Assembly (NCBI RefSeq): GCF_900116015.1
Contig: NZ_FOYH01000004.1
Location: 328,383-392,382 of the forward strand
Direction of reading: 5' to 3'
DNA: 64,000 nucleotides
Source: Enterobacter sp. kpr-6
Lineage (GTDB): Bacteria; Pseudomonadota; Gammaproteobacteria; Enterobacterales; Enterobacteriaceae
Shown here: positions 1 to 7,932 of the stretch, piece by piece
Layout of the letters: each line of letters opens with the position of its first letter
Position numbering within the stretch: the stretch's first letter is position 1
Program-made: the position numbers and the translations under genes
The notes under the pieces: generated by a model
Told to the model about the DNA's origin: nothing
Database searches by the model: none
What the model saw: the letters and a program-made list of their open reading frames with translations, nothing else

Positions 1-368
1 TGCAGCGTGCGGCAATGTCCATCGTAGATACCGCCGATGCTCTGAATGCGTGCACGGGTGCAGGTGCAGTAGTAGCAAAGATCCTGCTGCTGCAAGGTAT
101 GCAATACCTCACGATACGCGTCGTGACGCTGCGACTGCCATAGCACCTCGCCGTCCCATTGCAGGCCGTAATGTTCAAGTTGACGCAGAATGGTGCTGGC
201 GGCACCGGGGACTTCACGCGGGGGATCGATATCTTCAATACGTACAAGCCAGGTTCCGGCATGGGCGCGAGCCTGAAGATAGCTGCCGAGCGCGGCAATC
301 AGCGATCCAAAATGGAGTTCACCGGAAGGTGATGGCGCAAAGCGCCCAATATAATGTGATTCAGACAT
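1..368 (-). CDS. gluQ: Glutamyl-Q tRNA(Asp) synthetase, C-terminus cut off by window edge
   Basis: A paralogue of the glutamyl-tRNA synthetase catalytic core that attaches glutamate to queuosine at the wobble position of tRNA-Asp; it acts in the cytoplasm. The reading frame starts with ATG at 368 ([20 protein letters not shown]) and runs off the left edge after about 122 residues. The class I synthetase signature is visible as HFGS at about residues 19-22, and the zinc-site cysteines YCTCTRAR and DGHC lie near residues 100-119. The gene follows dksA on the same strand, behind a terminator hairpin. The family is about 300 residues long, so roughly 60% of the gene lies outside this window. Identity is firm from the near-identical E. 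coli N-terminus and gene order. Confidence 0.95.
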   Translation of the reverse strand, partial: MSESHYIGRFAPSPSGELHFGSLIAALGSYLQARAHAGTWLVRIEDIDPPREVPGAASTILRQLEHYGLQWDGEVLWQSQRHDAYREVLHTLQQQDLCYYCTCTRARIQSIGGIYDGHCRTL

Positions 369-377
369 GGCGGCTGG

Positions 378-407
378 CAAAAAAACAAGGCGGGAGAGAC
401 TCCCGCC
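378..407 (-). terminator. Rho-independent terminator after dksA
   Basis: Perfect 8-bp stem GGCGGGAG (389-396) with CTCCCGCC (400-407) and a 3-base loop, followed on the minus strand by a run of T residues (about 378-385). It ends just upstream of the gluQ start codon at 368, so gluQ expression depends on readthrough or on a promoter in this gap. Confidence 0.85.
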
Positions 408-436
408 AGAGGGAACAGAACGAAAGCGCTGGAGGG

Positions 437-892
437 TTAACCCGCCATCTGTTTTTCGCGGATTTCTGCCAGTGTTTTGCAGTCAATGCACAGATCGGCA
501 GTCGGACGCGCTTCAAGGCGACGAATCCCAATCTCCACACCGCATGACTCACAGAAACCGAAATCTTCGTCTTCCACTTTTTTCAGTGTTTTTTCGATCT
601 TTTTAATCAGTTTACGCTCGCGGTCACGGTTACGCAGTTCGAGGCTGAATTCTTCTTCCTGAGCGGCACGATCGACCGGATCCGGGAAGTTTGCAGCTTC
701 GTCCTGCATATGGGTGACGGTGCGATCGACTTCATCCCTAAGTTGATTACGCCACGCTTCAAGAATCTGCTTGAAGTGCGCCAGCTGGGCTTCGTTCATA
801 TACTCTTCGCCCGGCTTCTCCTGATAAGGCTCCACGCCAGCAATGGCGAGAATACTCAGGGACGATGTTTTACGGTTTTGCCCTTCTTGCAT
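437..892 (-). CDS. dksA: RNA polymerase-binding transcription factor DksA
   Basis: DksA binds the secondary channel of RNA polymerase and, with ppGpp, represses rRNA promoters and activates amino-acid promoters. The 151-residue protein matches the family length. It has the coiled-coil region with acidic tip residues in the middle ([13 protein letters not shown]) and a C-terminal zinc finger CESCG...CIDC at about residues 114-138. The frame is open to 910, but the ATG at 892 (MQEGQNRK) gives the conserved N-terminus and has an AGGAG just upstream, so it was chosen. The leader holds a small hairpin (922-935). Its target class, an rRNA operon, begins at the other end of the window. Confidence 0.98.
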   Translation of the reverse strand: MQEGQNRKTSSLSILAIAGVEPYQEKPGEEYMNEAQLAHFKQILEAWRNQLRDEVDRTVTHMQDEAANFPDPVDRAAQEEEFSLELRNRDRERKLIKKIEKTLKKVEDEDFGFCESCGVEIGIRRLEARPTADLCIDCKTLAEIREKQMAG

Positions 893-1068
893 GTTGCTTC
901 TCCTTAACACGCACTATCGATCCCCGTGTTCGGGGGAAAAATCAGGCCGCTATAAATAGCAGATGCTTTTCCGGATAGCAATTATCTAAACGTAACACTT
1001 GACAACCCTGTGAGGAAAAGCGTATTTGCGCACGTAGACCAGAACACTTTTTAGTCAGCCGCGGCCCG

Positions 1069-1773
1069 TTAAATTACAATAGGTAACGGCATCCTCAGAG
1101 TCATATTTTCGGCAGAAAGTTCCGCTTTGTAAGCCAGAATTTCTACCCCCTTTCGCTGAGCTTCCTTTAAAAGCTGTGCGTATTTAGCATCAATATGGCG
1201 TGCCGGAGAAAAACGTTCAATGGCTGAATGCAAAATAGCAAACAGCAGCACGGCCCGATCGCCTGAAGCCGCCACGCTCATTAACTCCCGCAGATGTTTT
1301 TGCCCGCGAAGCGTGACCGCATCAGGAAAATAGCCCTGCTCGTTTTCAGCGAGCGTGACTGATTTCACTTCAATATAGCAGTTGCGGCATCCTTCTGCCT
1401 GGAGCAGAAAATCAATGCGACTTTGCTCATCGCCATATTTCACTTCACTTTTCAAAGAGCTATAACCGGTAAGTCCCGGCAGGCGTTGTTCAATTATTGC
1501 TTCTTTCGCTAATATATTTGCACGTAAGGTATTTACACAAATTATTGCTCCCTGCTGCGTTTGCGTTAATTCCCAGGTGTGCGCATATTTGCGTTTAGGA
1601 TTTTCTGATGTGGAATACCAGACGGTGTCTCCTGGCGTGGCACAACCGGTCATTGCTCCGGTATTTGGACAATGCAAAGTGAGCGTTTCACCGGTGGGAG
1701 TTACCACATCAGCGAGAAAGCGTTTATAGCGTTGAATTAAAAGGGCGGATTGGAGCGGTGGAGAAAACTGCAT
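1069..1773 (-). CDS. sfsA: Sugar fermentation stimulation protein SfsA
   Basis: A 234-residue protein, the same length as E. coli SfsA, which was first found because extra copies stimulate maltose metabolism. The family has an OB-like N-terminal DNA-binding part and a C-terminal PD-(D/E)XK nuclease-like fold; the [20 protein letters not shown] segment fits the nuclease core (D...E-x-K). Biochemical function remains poorly defined. It lies 10 bases downstream of thpR on the same strand, so the two are probably co-transcribed, with dksA following about 180 bases later. ATG start at 1773. Confidence 0.95.
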   Translation of the reverse strand: MQFSPPLQSALLIQRYKRFLADVVTPTGETLTLHCPNTGAMTGCATPGDTVWYSTSENPKRKYAHTWELTQTQQGAIICVNTLRANILAKEAIIEQRLPGLTGYSSLKSEVKYGDEQSRIDFLLQAEGCRNCYIEVKSVTLAENEQGYFPDAVTLRGQKHLRELMSVAASGDRAVLLFAILHSAIERFSPARHIDAKYAQLLKEAQRKGVEILAYKAELSAENMTLRMPLPIVI

Positions 1774-1783
1774 CTGTTCTTCC

Positions 1784-2314
1784 TTATTCGCCGAGCGTCC
1801 AGCGCTTCAGTGGCGTGTAGCGCGTGCGTCCCTGAATAAACTGCGATTCGTACAGCACAAATTCGTTAACGGTAAACGACCAGCGAAAGCCCGGCGGCGG
1901 GATCTTCACCGCCTGCCCGGCGTCGCGCAGCAGCGTAATATGCGGGTGAAAAGGCTGCGGGCTTTGATAACAGCCGCTGCGGGCGGCCTGCGAGCGCAGC
2001 AGGTTTGCCAGTTGCAGCAGTCCGCGCGGCGGCTGACGCGTACCGAGCCAGACCACCCGCGAGCGTAGCCACTGCCCGGCATCGTCAAGCGTCAGCGTAA
2101 ACCCCGGCTGACGGATGCGTCCGGCCAGCTCGCACAGCGCACGCTGTTTTTCCTCGCTGACGTCCCCTAAAAATGCCAGCGTCAGGTGCAGATTTGCTGC
2201 GGCAATCGGGCGTCCGGCGTCCGGGGCAAACTGCGCGGCGCGCCAGTGGATCACTTCCTGCTGAATGGCGGCGGGAATGTCGACTGCGAAAAACAGCCTT
2301 TTTGCGTCTGACAT
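1784..2314 (-). CDS. thpR: RNA 2',3'-cyclic phosphodiesterase ThpR (LigT)
   Basis: A member of the 2H phosphoesterase family, historically described as a 2'-5' RNA ligase; it opens 2',3'-cyclic phosphates on RNA ends. The two signature histidine motifs are visible: HLTLAFLG near residue 43 and HPHITLLRD near residue 130. The frame is open to 2356, but the ATG at 2314 ([12 protein letters not shown]) gives 176 residues, equal to the E. coli protein, and aligns from the first residue. It is divergent from hrpB, with a 77-base shared upstream gap, and is followed closely by sfsA. Confidence 0.93.
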   Translation of the reverse strand: MSDAKRLFFAVDIPAAIQQEVIHWRAAQFAPDAGRPIAAANLHLTLAFLGDVSEEKQRALCELAGRIRQPGFTLTLDDAGQWLRSRVVWLGTRQPPRGLLQLANLLRSQAARSGCYQSPQPFHPHITLLRDAGQAVKIPPPGFRWSFTVNEFVLYESQFIQGRTRYTPLKRWTLGE

Positions 2315-2391
2315 AAGCGATACTCGGTAATGATTTCCGGCGATGCTACAATGCACGTCGATGAAATGAAAGTTAGCCCACTGGAGTCTTT

Positions 2392-4821
2392 GTGTCCTCT
2401 TTGCCGGTTGCCGCCGTACTGCCCGACCTTCTCGCCGCGCTAAAACGCGCCCCCCAGGTGTTACTCACCGCCCCCACGGGCGCGGGGAAATCCACCTGGC
2501 TGCCGCTGGAAATTCTCAGGCAGGGCGGGATCAGCGGGCGTATTTTACTGCTGGAGCCGCGCCGTCTTGCCGCCCGCAACGTCGCTCAACGGCTGGCTGA
2601 ATTAATAAATGAAAAGCCCGGCGAAACGGTGGGCTACCGGATGCGCGCCGAAACCTGCGTCGGGCCGCACACCCGGCTGGAAGTAGTCACCGAAGGGATA
2701 CTGACGCGGATGATCCAGCGCGATCCCGAACTCACCGGCGTCAGCCTTGTGATTCTCGATGAATTCCATGAGCGCAGCCTGCAGGCGGATCTGGCCCTGG
2801 CGCTGCTGCTTGATGTGCAATCCGGGCTGCGGGACGATCTTATCCTGCTGATTATGTCCGCGACGCTGGACAATGACCGCCTCTCGCGCCTGTTGCCTGA
2901 CGCCCCGGTCATTACCTCTGAAGGACGCGCCTTCCCGGTTGAGCGGCGCTATCAGCCGCTACCGGCACATCAGCGTTTTGAGGAAGCGGTCGCCATGGCG
3001 ACGGCGGAACTGCTGCGCGCCGAGCGCGGATCGCTGCTGCTGTTTCTGCCGGGCGTGGGCGAAATCCTGCGGGTGCAGGAGCATCTGGCGGCGCGCGTCG
3101 GCACAGATGTGCTGCTCTGCCCGCTGTATGGCGCATTGCCGCTTAACGAGCAGCGAAAGGGGATCCTGCCTGCACCAGAAGGCAAGCGCAAAGTGGTGCT
3201 GGCGACCAATATTGCGGAAACCAGTCTCACCATTGAAGGCATCCGGCTGGTGGTGGACTGCGCCCAGGAGCGCACCGCGCGGTTTGATCCGCGCACCGGG
3301 CTGACGCGGCTTATTACCCAGCGCATCAGCCAGGCCTCCATGACCCAGCGCGCGGGCCGCGCCGGGCGACTGGAACCGGGGATCTGCGTGCATCTGCTGG
3401 CAAAAGATCAGGCGGAGCGGGCGGCAGCGCAAAGCGAGCCGGAGATCCTGCAAAGCGATCTGTCCGGGCTGCTGCTGGAGCTTTTACAGTGGGGCTGCCA
3501 GGATCCCGCACAGCTGGCGTTTCTCGATGCGCCACCGGCGGTGAATCTGGCGGCGGCTAAAAGTTTATTAACTCAGTTGGGCGCGCTTGACGGGGATCGT
3601 CTGAGCGCGCGCGGGCAGAAAATGGCGCAACTGGGGGCCGATCCGCGTCTGAGTGCGATGCTCGTCGCGGCGCAAAATGCCGATGAAATCGCCACCGCGA
3701 CCCGGCTGGCGGCGATCCTGGAGGAGCCGCCGCGCGGGGCCAACACCGATTTAAGCGTGGCGTTTTCCCGCACGCAGCCGCACTGGCAGCGCCGCAGCCA
3801 GCAACTGGCAAAACGCCTGAATGCACGGGCAGGCGAGGCGGACAGCGCCCTGATCCCCGGCTTACTCGCTAGTGCTTTTGCCGATCGCATTGCCCGCAGG
3901 CGCGGGCTGGAAGGGCGCTACCAACTGGCGAACGGCATGGGCGTGATGCTCGACCGTGACGACGCGCTGGGCCGCCACGAGTGGCTGATCGCGCCGCTCT
4001 TGCTTCAGGGCAGTAATACCCCGGATGCGCGGATTTTGCAGGCGCTGGCGCTGGATATTGACACGCTCATCGCCCATAAACCGGCATTGCTGCGCCAGAG
4101 TGATTCTGTGGAATGGGATGACGTGCAGGGCACGCTGAAAGCGTTTCGCCGCACGCAGATTGGCCAGTTGACGGTCAGCGTTAAACCGCTGGCAAAGCCG
4201 TCAGAAGAAGAACTGCATCAGGCGATGCTTAACGGCATTCGTGATAAAGGCTTACAGGTGCTGAACTGGACGCCGGAAGCAGAGCAGCTACGGCTGCGTC
4301 TGCACTGTGCGGCAAAATGGCTGCCGGAAGTGGAGTGGCCTGCGGTTGATGATGCCTCGCTTTTGGCTGCGCTTGAGCTATGGTTACTTCCCGAAATGCA
4401 CGGCGTCCACTCGCTGCGGGCGCTAAAAGCGCTCAACGTCAGCCGGGCGCTGCAAAATTTACTGACGTGGTCATTACGGCAACGGCTGGATAGTGCGTTG
4501 CCGGAGCATTACACTGTGCCGACGGAAAGCCGGATTGCTATCCGTTACCACGAAGACAACGCCCCGGTTCTGGCGGTGAGAATGCAGGAGATGTTCGGTG
4601 AAGCGACGACCCCTGTTATTGCCGACGGACGTGTACCGCTGGTGCTGGAGCTGTTATCGCCTGCGCGACGACCGCTGCAAATCACCCGCGATCTCAGCGC
4701 CTTCTGGCAGGGCGCGTACCGTGAAGTACAAAAAGAGATGAAAGGGCGTTACCCCAAACACGTCTGGCCGGACGATCCGGCTAATACCGCGCCGACCCGG
4801 CGCACCAGGAAGTATTCGTAA
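2392..4821 (+). CDS. hrpB: ATP-dependent helicase HrpB (DEAH-box)
   Basis: A superfamily 2 DEAH-box helicase of unknown cellular substrate. At 809 residues it matches the E. coli length. Motifs in order: Walker A APTGAGKST near residue 26, EPRRLAARN (motif Ia), DEFHER (DEAH variant, motif II) near 120, SATLD (motif III), and TQRAGRAGR (motif VI) near 315; helicase-associated C-terminal domains follow. The start is a GTG at 2392, since the frame matches the E. coli N-terminus MSSLPVAAVLP exactly. It is divergent from thpR, and the stop is followed 13 bases later by palindromic repeat copy A. Confidence 0.96.
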   Translation: MSSLPVAAVLPDLLAALKRAPQVLLTAPTGAGKSTWLPLEILRQGGISGRILLLEPRRLAARNVAQRLAELINEKPGETVGYRMRAETCVGPHTRLEVVTEGILTRMIQRDPELTGVSLVILDEFHERSLQADLALALLLDVQSGLRDDLILLIMSATLDNDRLSRLLPDAPVITSEGRAFPVERRYQPLPAHQRFEEAVAMATAELLRAERGSLLLFLPGVGEILRVQEHLAARVGTDVLLCPLYGALPLNEQRKGILPAPEGKRKVVLATNIAETSLTIEGIRLVVDCAQERTARFDPRTGLTRLITQRISQASMTQRAGRAGRLEPGICVHLLAKDQAERAAAQSEPEILQSDLSGLLLELLQWGCQDPAQLAFLDAPPAVNLAAAKSLLTQLGALDGDRLSARGQKMAQLGADPRLSAMLVAAQNADEIATATRLAAILEEPPRGANTDLSVAFSRTQPHWQRRSQQLAKRLNARAGEADSALIPGLLASAFADRIARRRGLEGRYQLANGMGVMLDRDDALGRHEWLIAPLLLQGSNTPDARILQALALDIDTLIAHKPALLRQSDSVEWDDVQGTLKAFRRTQIGQLTVSVKPLAKPSEEELHQAMLNGIRDKGLQVLNWTPEAEQLRLRLHCAAKWLPEVEWPAVDDASLLAALELWLLPEMHGVHSLRALKALNVSRALQNLLTWSLRQRLDSALPEHYTVPTESRIAIRYHEDNAPVLAVRMQEMFGEATTPVIADGRVPLVLELLSPARRPLQITRDLSAFWQGAYREVQKEMKGRYPKHVWPDDPANTAPTRRTRKYS

Positions 4822-4834
4822 CGCGTGGGCTGAA

Positions 4835-5027
4835 CCCCTCACCCTAACCCTCTCCCTAAGGGAGAGGGAATGGATCGAGCAGCGACTCGCCTTTCTCACT
4901 CTCCCTCGGGAGAGGGAATGGAGCGAGTAGGAACCCGCCTTTCTCCCTCTCCCTTTGGGAGAGAGAATGGAGCGAGCATGAACCTGCCTTTCTCCCTCTC
5001 CCTTTGGGAGAGGGCCGGGGTGAGGGG
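4835..5027. repeat. Composite palindromic repeat, copy A (four hairpin units)
   Basis: Intergenic array framed by CCCTCACCC at the left and GGGTGAGGG at the right. Inside are four short inverted repeats of the type CTCTCCC-n-GGGAGAG at about 4848-4868, 4897-4916, 4945-4966 and 4994-5014, a period of about 49 bases. The spacers between hairpins resemble each other (GAATGGAGCGAG...CGCCTTTCTC), so this is a tandemly amplified element, not a CRISPR. Related shorter copies occur at 7641, 13867 and 23989. It resembles REP/BIME-type extragenic elements; the family name is not certain. Confidence 0.85.
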
Positions 5028-5120
5028 AAACCCCCACGATTTTGAGAGATTTCTTCTATCGGCCTGATGCCGAAGAACTGAGAATCGGGCCTTTGCGCCT
5101 GAATGTAGCGGAGAGAAAGC

Positions 5121-7631
5121 ATGGCGGGGAATGACCGCGAACCTATTGGACGCAAAGGCCGACCAGCGCGTCCGGTAAAAGAGAAAGTAAGCCGTCGTCG
5201 TCCTCAGGAAGACGACTATGACGATTATGAGGATGACGAACCGATGCCGAAAAGCAAAAAAGGCAAAGGGCGTAAGCCTCGTGGCAAGCGTGGCTGGTTC
5301 TGGCTGCTGGTAAAAATCGCGATTGTCGGCATCCTGCTGATGGCGATGTACGGTCTTTATCTCGACCAGAAAATCCGCAGCCGTATTGATGGCAAAGTCT
5401 GGCAGTTGCCCGCCGCCGTGTATGGCCGGATGGTCAACCTTGAGCCGGACATGGCCATCAGCAAAAACGAGATGGTGAAGCTGCTCGAAGCAACGCAGTA
5501 TCGCAAAGTGACGGCGATGACGCGGCCTGGCGAATTTACCGTGCAGGCGAACAGCATTGAGATGATCCGCCGTCCGTTCGACTTCCCCGACAGTAAAGAA
5601 GGGCAGGTGCGCGCGCGTCTGACGTTCAATGGCGATCGGCTGGACACTATCGAGAACATGGAGAGCAACCGCCAGTTCGGTTTCTTCCGTCTCGATCCGC
5701 GCCTGATCACCATGCTGTCGTCGCCAAACGGCGAACAGCGCCTGTTTGTGCCGCGTAATGGCTTCCCGGATCTGCTGGTGGATACGCTGCTGGCAACCGA
5801 AGACCGCCATTTCTACGAGCATGACGGGATCAGCTTCTACTCGATTGGTCGTGCGATGCTGGCGAACCTGACGGCAGGGCGCACGGTGCAGGGAGCGAGT
5901 ACCCTCACTCAGCAGCTGGTGAAAAACCTGTTCCTGTCGAGCGAGCGCTCTTACTGGCGTAAGGCGAATGAAGCGTACATGGCGCTGATCATGGATGCGC
6001 GCTACAGCAAAGATCGCATCCTTGAACTCTATATGAACGAGGTCTATCTCGGTCAGAGCGGTGACAATGAAATTCGCGGCTTCCCGCTGGCGAGCCTGTA
6101 CTATTTTGGCCGTCCGGTGGAAGAACTGAGCCTCGACCAGCAGGCGTTGCTGGTGGGCATGGTGAAAGGCGCGTCCATTTACAACCCGTGGCGTAACCCG
6201 AAACTGGCGCTGGAACGTCGTAACCTGGTCCTGCGTTTGCTGCAACAGCAGCAGGTAATCGATCAGGAGTTGTACGACATGCTGAGTGCCCGTCCGCTGG
6301 GCGTGCAGCCGCGTGGTGGGGTTATCTCTCCGCAGCCAGCGTTTATGCAGATGGTGCGCCAGGAGTTGCAGGCGAAGCTCGGCGATCAGGTGAAAGATCT
6401 CTCCGGCGTGAAGATCTTCACCACCTTTGATTCCGTGGCGCAGGACGCCGCCGAAAAAGCCGCTGTGGAAGGTATTCCGGCGCTGATCAAACAGCGCAAG
6501 CTCTCCGATCTGGAAACCGCGATGGTGGTGGTTGACCGCTTCAGCGGTGAAGTCCGTGCGATGGTCGGCGGTGCGACGCCGCAGTTCGCCGGGTACAACC
6601 GCGCGATGCAGGCGCGACGTTCGATTGGTTCCCTGGCGAAGCCGGCGACCTATCTGACCGCGCTGAGCCAGCCGAATCAGTACCGTCTGAACACCTGGAT
6701 TGCCGATGCGCCGATTTCGCTGCGTCAGCCGAACGGCCAGGTCTGGTCGCCGCAGAACGACGATAAACGTTTTAGCGGTCAAGTGATGTTAGTGGATGCG
6801 CTGACGCGTTCAATGAACGTGCCGACGGTCAACCTGGGGATGGCGCTCGGCCTGCCCGCCGTGACCGACACCTGGCTGAAACTGGGTGTGCCGAAAGATC
6901 AACTTCATCCGGTGCCTTCCATGCTGTTAGGGGCGCTGAACCTGACGCCGGTAGAAGTGGCGCAGGCGTTCCAGACCATCGCCAGCGGCGGTAACCGTGC
7001 GACGCTTTCTTCACTACGTTCGGTGATCGCTGAAGACGGTAAAGTGCTGTATCAGAGCTTCCCGCAGGCGGAACGTGCTGTTCCGGCGCAGGCGGCCTAT
7101 ATGACGCTGTGGACGATGCAGCAGGTTATCCAGCGCGGTACCGGTCGCCAGCTTGGCGCGAAGTATCCGGGCCTGCATCTGGCGGGTAAAACCGGCACCA
7201 CCAACAATAACGTGGATACCTGGTTTGCCGGTATCGACGGGCGTGAAGTGACGATCACCTGGGTGGGTCGCGACAATAACCAGCCGACGAAACTGTACGG
7301 TGCCAGCGGCGCGATGGCGATTTATCAGCGCTATCTGGCGAACCAGTCGCCTATTCCGCTGGATCTGACGCCGCCGGAAGATATCGTCGATATGAGCGTG
7401 GATGAGTCGGGCTACTTTATCTGTGGCGGCGGCGGAATGCGTACCGTGCCTGTCTGGACGACTAACCCGGATTCGCTGTGCCAGCAGGCACCGCCGCCTG
7501 CGGAAACGGGTAACCCGTTTGACCAGACACCGCAGCAGCAACCGCAACAACAGCAGCAACAGCCGCCGAAGCAGGAAGAGAAGAGCGACGGCGTCGCGGG
7601 CTGGATCAAGGATATGTTCGGCAGTAATTAA
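5121..7631 (+). CDS. mrcB: Penicillin-binding protein 1B (bifunctional transglycosylase/transpeptidase)
   Basis: Main septal-sidewall class A PBP that polymerises lipid II and cross-links peptidoglycan in the periplasm, activated by LpoB. 836 residues (E. coli 844). Order: a very charged cytoplasmic tail (1-57), one membrane anchor (about 59-80), the UB2H region for LpoB (about 100-190), the GT51 domain with catalytic Glu227 in [14 protein letters not shown], and a transpeptidase domain with Ser504 in [11 protein letters not shown] near 570 and KTGT near 690. The C-terminus is glutamine-rich before a conserved [10 protein letters not shown] end. An internal Met at residue 42 could give the shorter gamma-type form known in E. 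coli. ATG start at 5121 behind GGAGAG. Confidence 0.97.
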   Translation: MAGNDREPIGRKGRPARPVKEKVSRRRPQEDDYDDYEDDEPMPKSKKGKGRKPRGKRGWFWLLVKIAIVGILLMAMYGLYLDQKIRSRIDGKVWQLPAAVYGRMVNLEPDMAISKNEMVKLLEATQYRKVTAMTRPGEFTVQANSIEMIRRPFDFPDSKEGQVRARLTFNGDRLDTIENMESNRQFGFFRLDPRLITMLSSPNGEQRLFVPRNGFPDLLVDTLLATEDRHFYEHDGISFYSIGRAMLANLTAGRTVQGASTLTQQLVKNLFLSSERSYWRKANEAYMALIMDARYSKDRILELYMNEVYLGQSGDNEIRGFPLASLYYFGRPVEELSLDQQALLVGMVKGASIYNPWRNPKLALERRNLVLRLLQQQQVIDQELYDMLSARPLGVQPRGGVISPQPAFMQMVRQELQAKLGDQVKDLSGVKIFTTFDSVAQDAAEKAAVEGIPALIKQRKLSDLETAMVVVDRFSGEVRAMVGGATPQFAGYNRAMQARRSIGSLAKPATYLTALSQPNQYRLNTWIADAPISLRQPNGQVWSPQNDDKRFSGQVMLVDALTRSMNVPTVNLGMALGLPAVTDTWLKLGVPKDQLHPVPSMLLGALNLTPVEVAQAFQTIASGGNRATLSSLRSVIAEDGKVLYQSFPQAERAVPAQAAYMTLWTMQQVIQRGTGRQLGAKYPGLHLAGKTGTTNNNVDTWFAGIDGREVTITWVGRDNNQPTKLYGASGAMAIYQRYLANQSPIPLDLTPPEDIVDMSVDESGYFICGGGGMRTVPVWTTNPDSLCQQAPPPAETGNPFDQTPQQQPQQQQQQPPKQEEKSDGVAGWIKDMFGSN

Positions 7632-7640
7632 TCTGCGTTC

Positions 7641-7737
7641 CCCCTCACCCTAACCCTCTCCCGCCGGGAGAGGGAACAGCCCGAGTGCGGACTCGCCTTT
7701 CCCCCTCTCCCCTGGGGAGAGGGCCGGGGTGAGGGGG
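7641..7737. repeat. Composite palindromic repeat, copy B (two hairpin units)
   Basis: Starts 9 bases after the mrcB stop codon. Frame CCCTCACCC...GGGTGAGGG with two inverted repeats at 7654-7674 and 7703-7723 joined by a GAACAGCCCGAGTGCGGACTCG-type spacer similar to those of copy A. The rest of the 300-base gap to fhuA holds the fhuA promoter and Fur-site region. Confidence 0.85.
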
Positions 7738-7875
7738 AAATCCCCCAATCCCTAACAACTTTTTAACCCCTTTCTAACCACACATTCTCTGTCAGGTTAT
7801 TTCCTGTACCCTCAAACCTTGTAGGGGCGCATATCCCTTGCTATGGGTTCGGCGTTTCGCATATTATGCTGCGGT

Positions 7876-7912
7876 CATAATAATAATTCTCGTTTACGTT
7901 ATCATTCATCAC
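7876..7912 (+). promoter_or_regulatory. Candidate Fur operator of fhuA
   Basis: AT-rich stretch 20-55 bases before fhuA. The 19-mer at 7876-7894 matches the GATAATGATAATCATTATC consensus at 12 positions, and an overlapping reverse-strand match (11/19) lies in 7888-7908. Iron repression by Fur is established for fhuA in enterobacteria; the exact site here is inferred by eye. Confidence 0.5.
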
Positions 7913-7932
7913 TTATTCCATAGAGAAAAACA

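Noticed and set aside
4848..5014. CRISPR-like regular repeats
   Set aside because: Only four units; spacers resemble each other, units are palindromic, and there are no cas genes.
4654..5155. Proline/glycine/arginine-rich frames (SPHPGPLPKGEGE type) in the hrpB-mrcB gap
   Set aside because: They are translations of the palindromic repeat itself, a common source of false proteins. The same text appears in frames at 13870-14091.
4896..6782. 628-codon open frame on the minus strand opposite mrcB
   Set aside because: It lies wholly over repeat copy A and mrcB, whose product is a clear PBP1B. The frame is a by-product of GC-rich codon use and the repeat.
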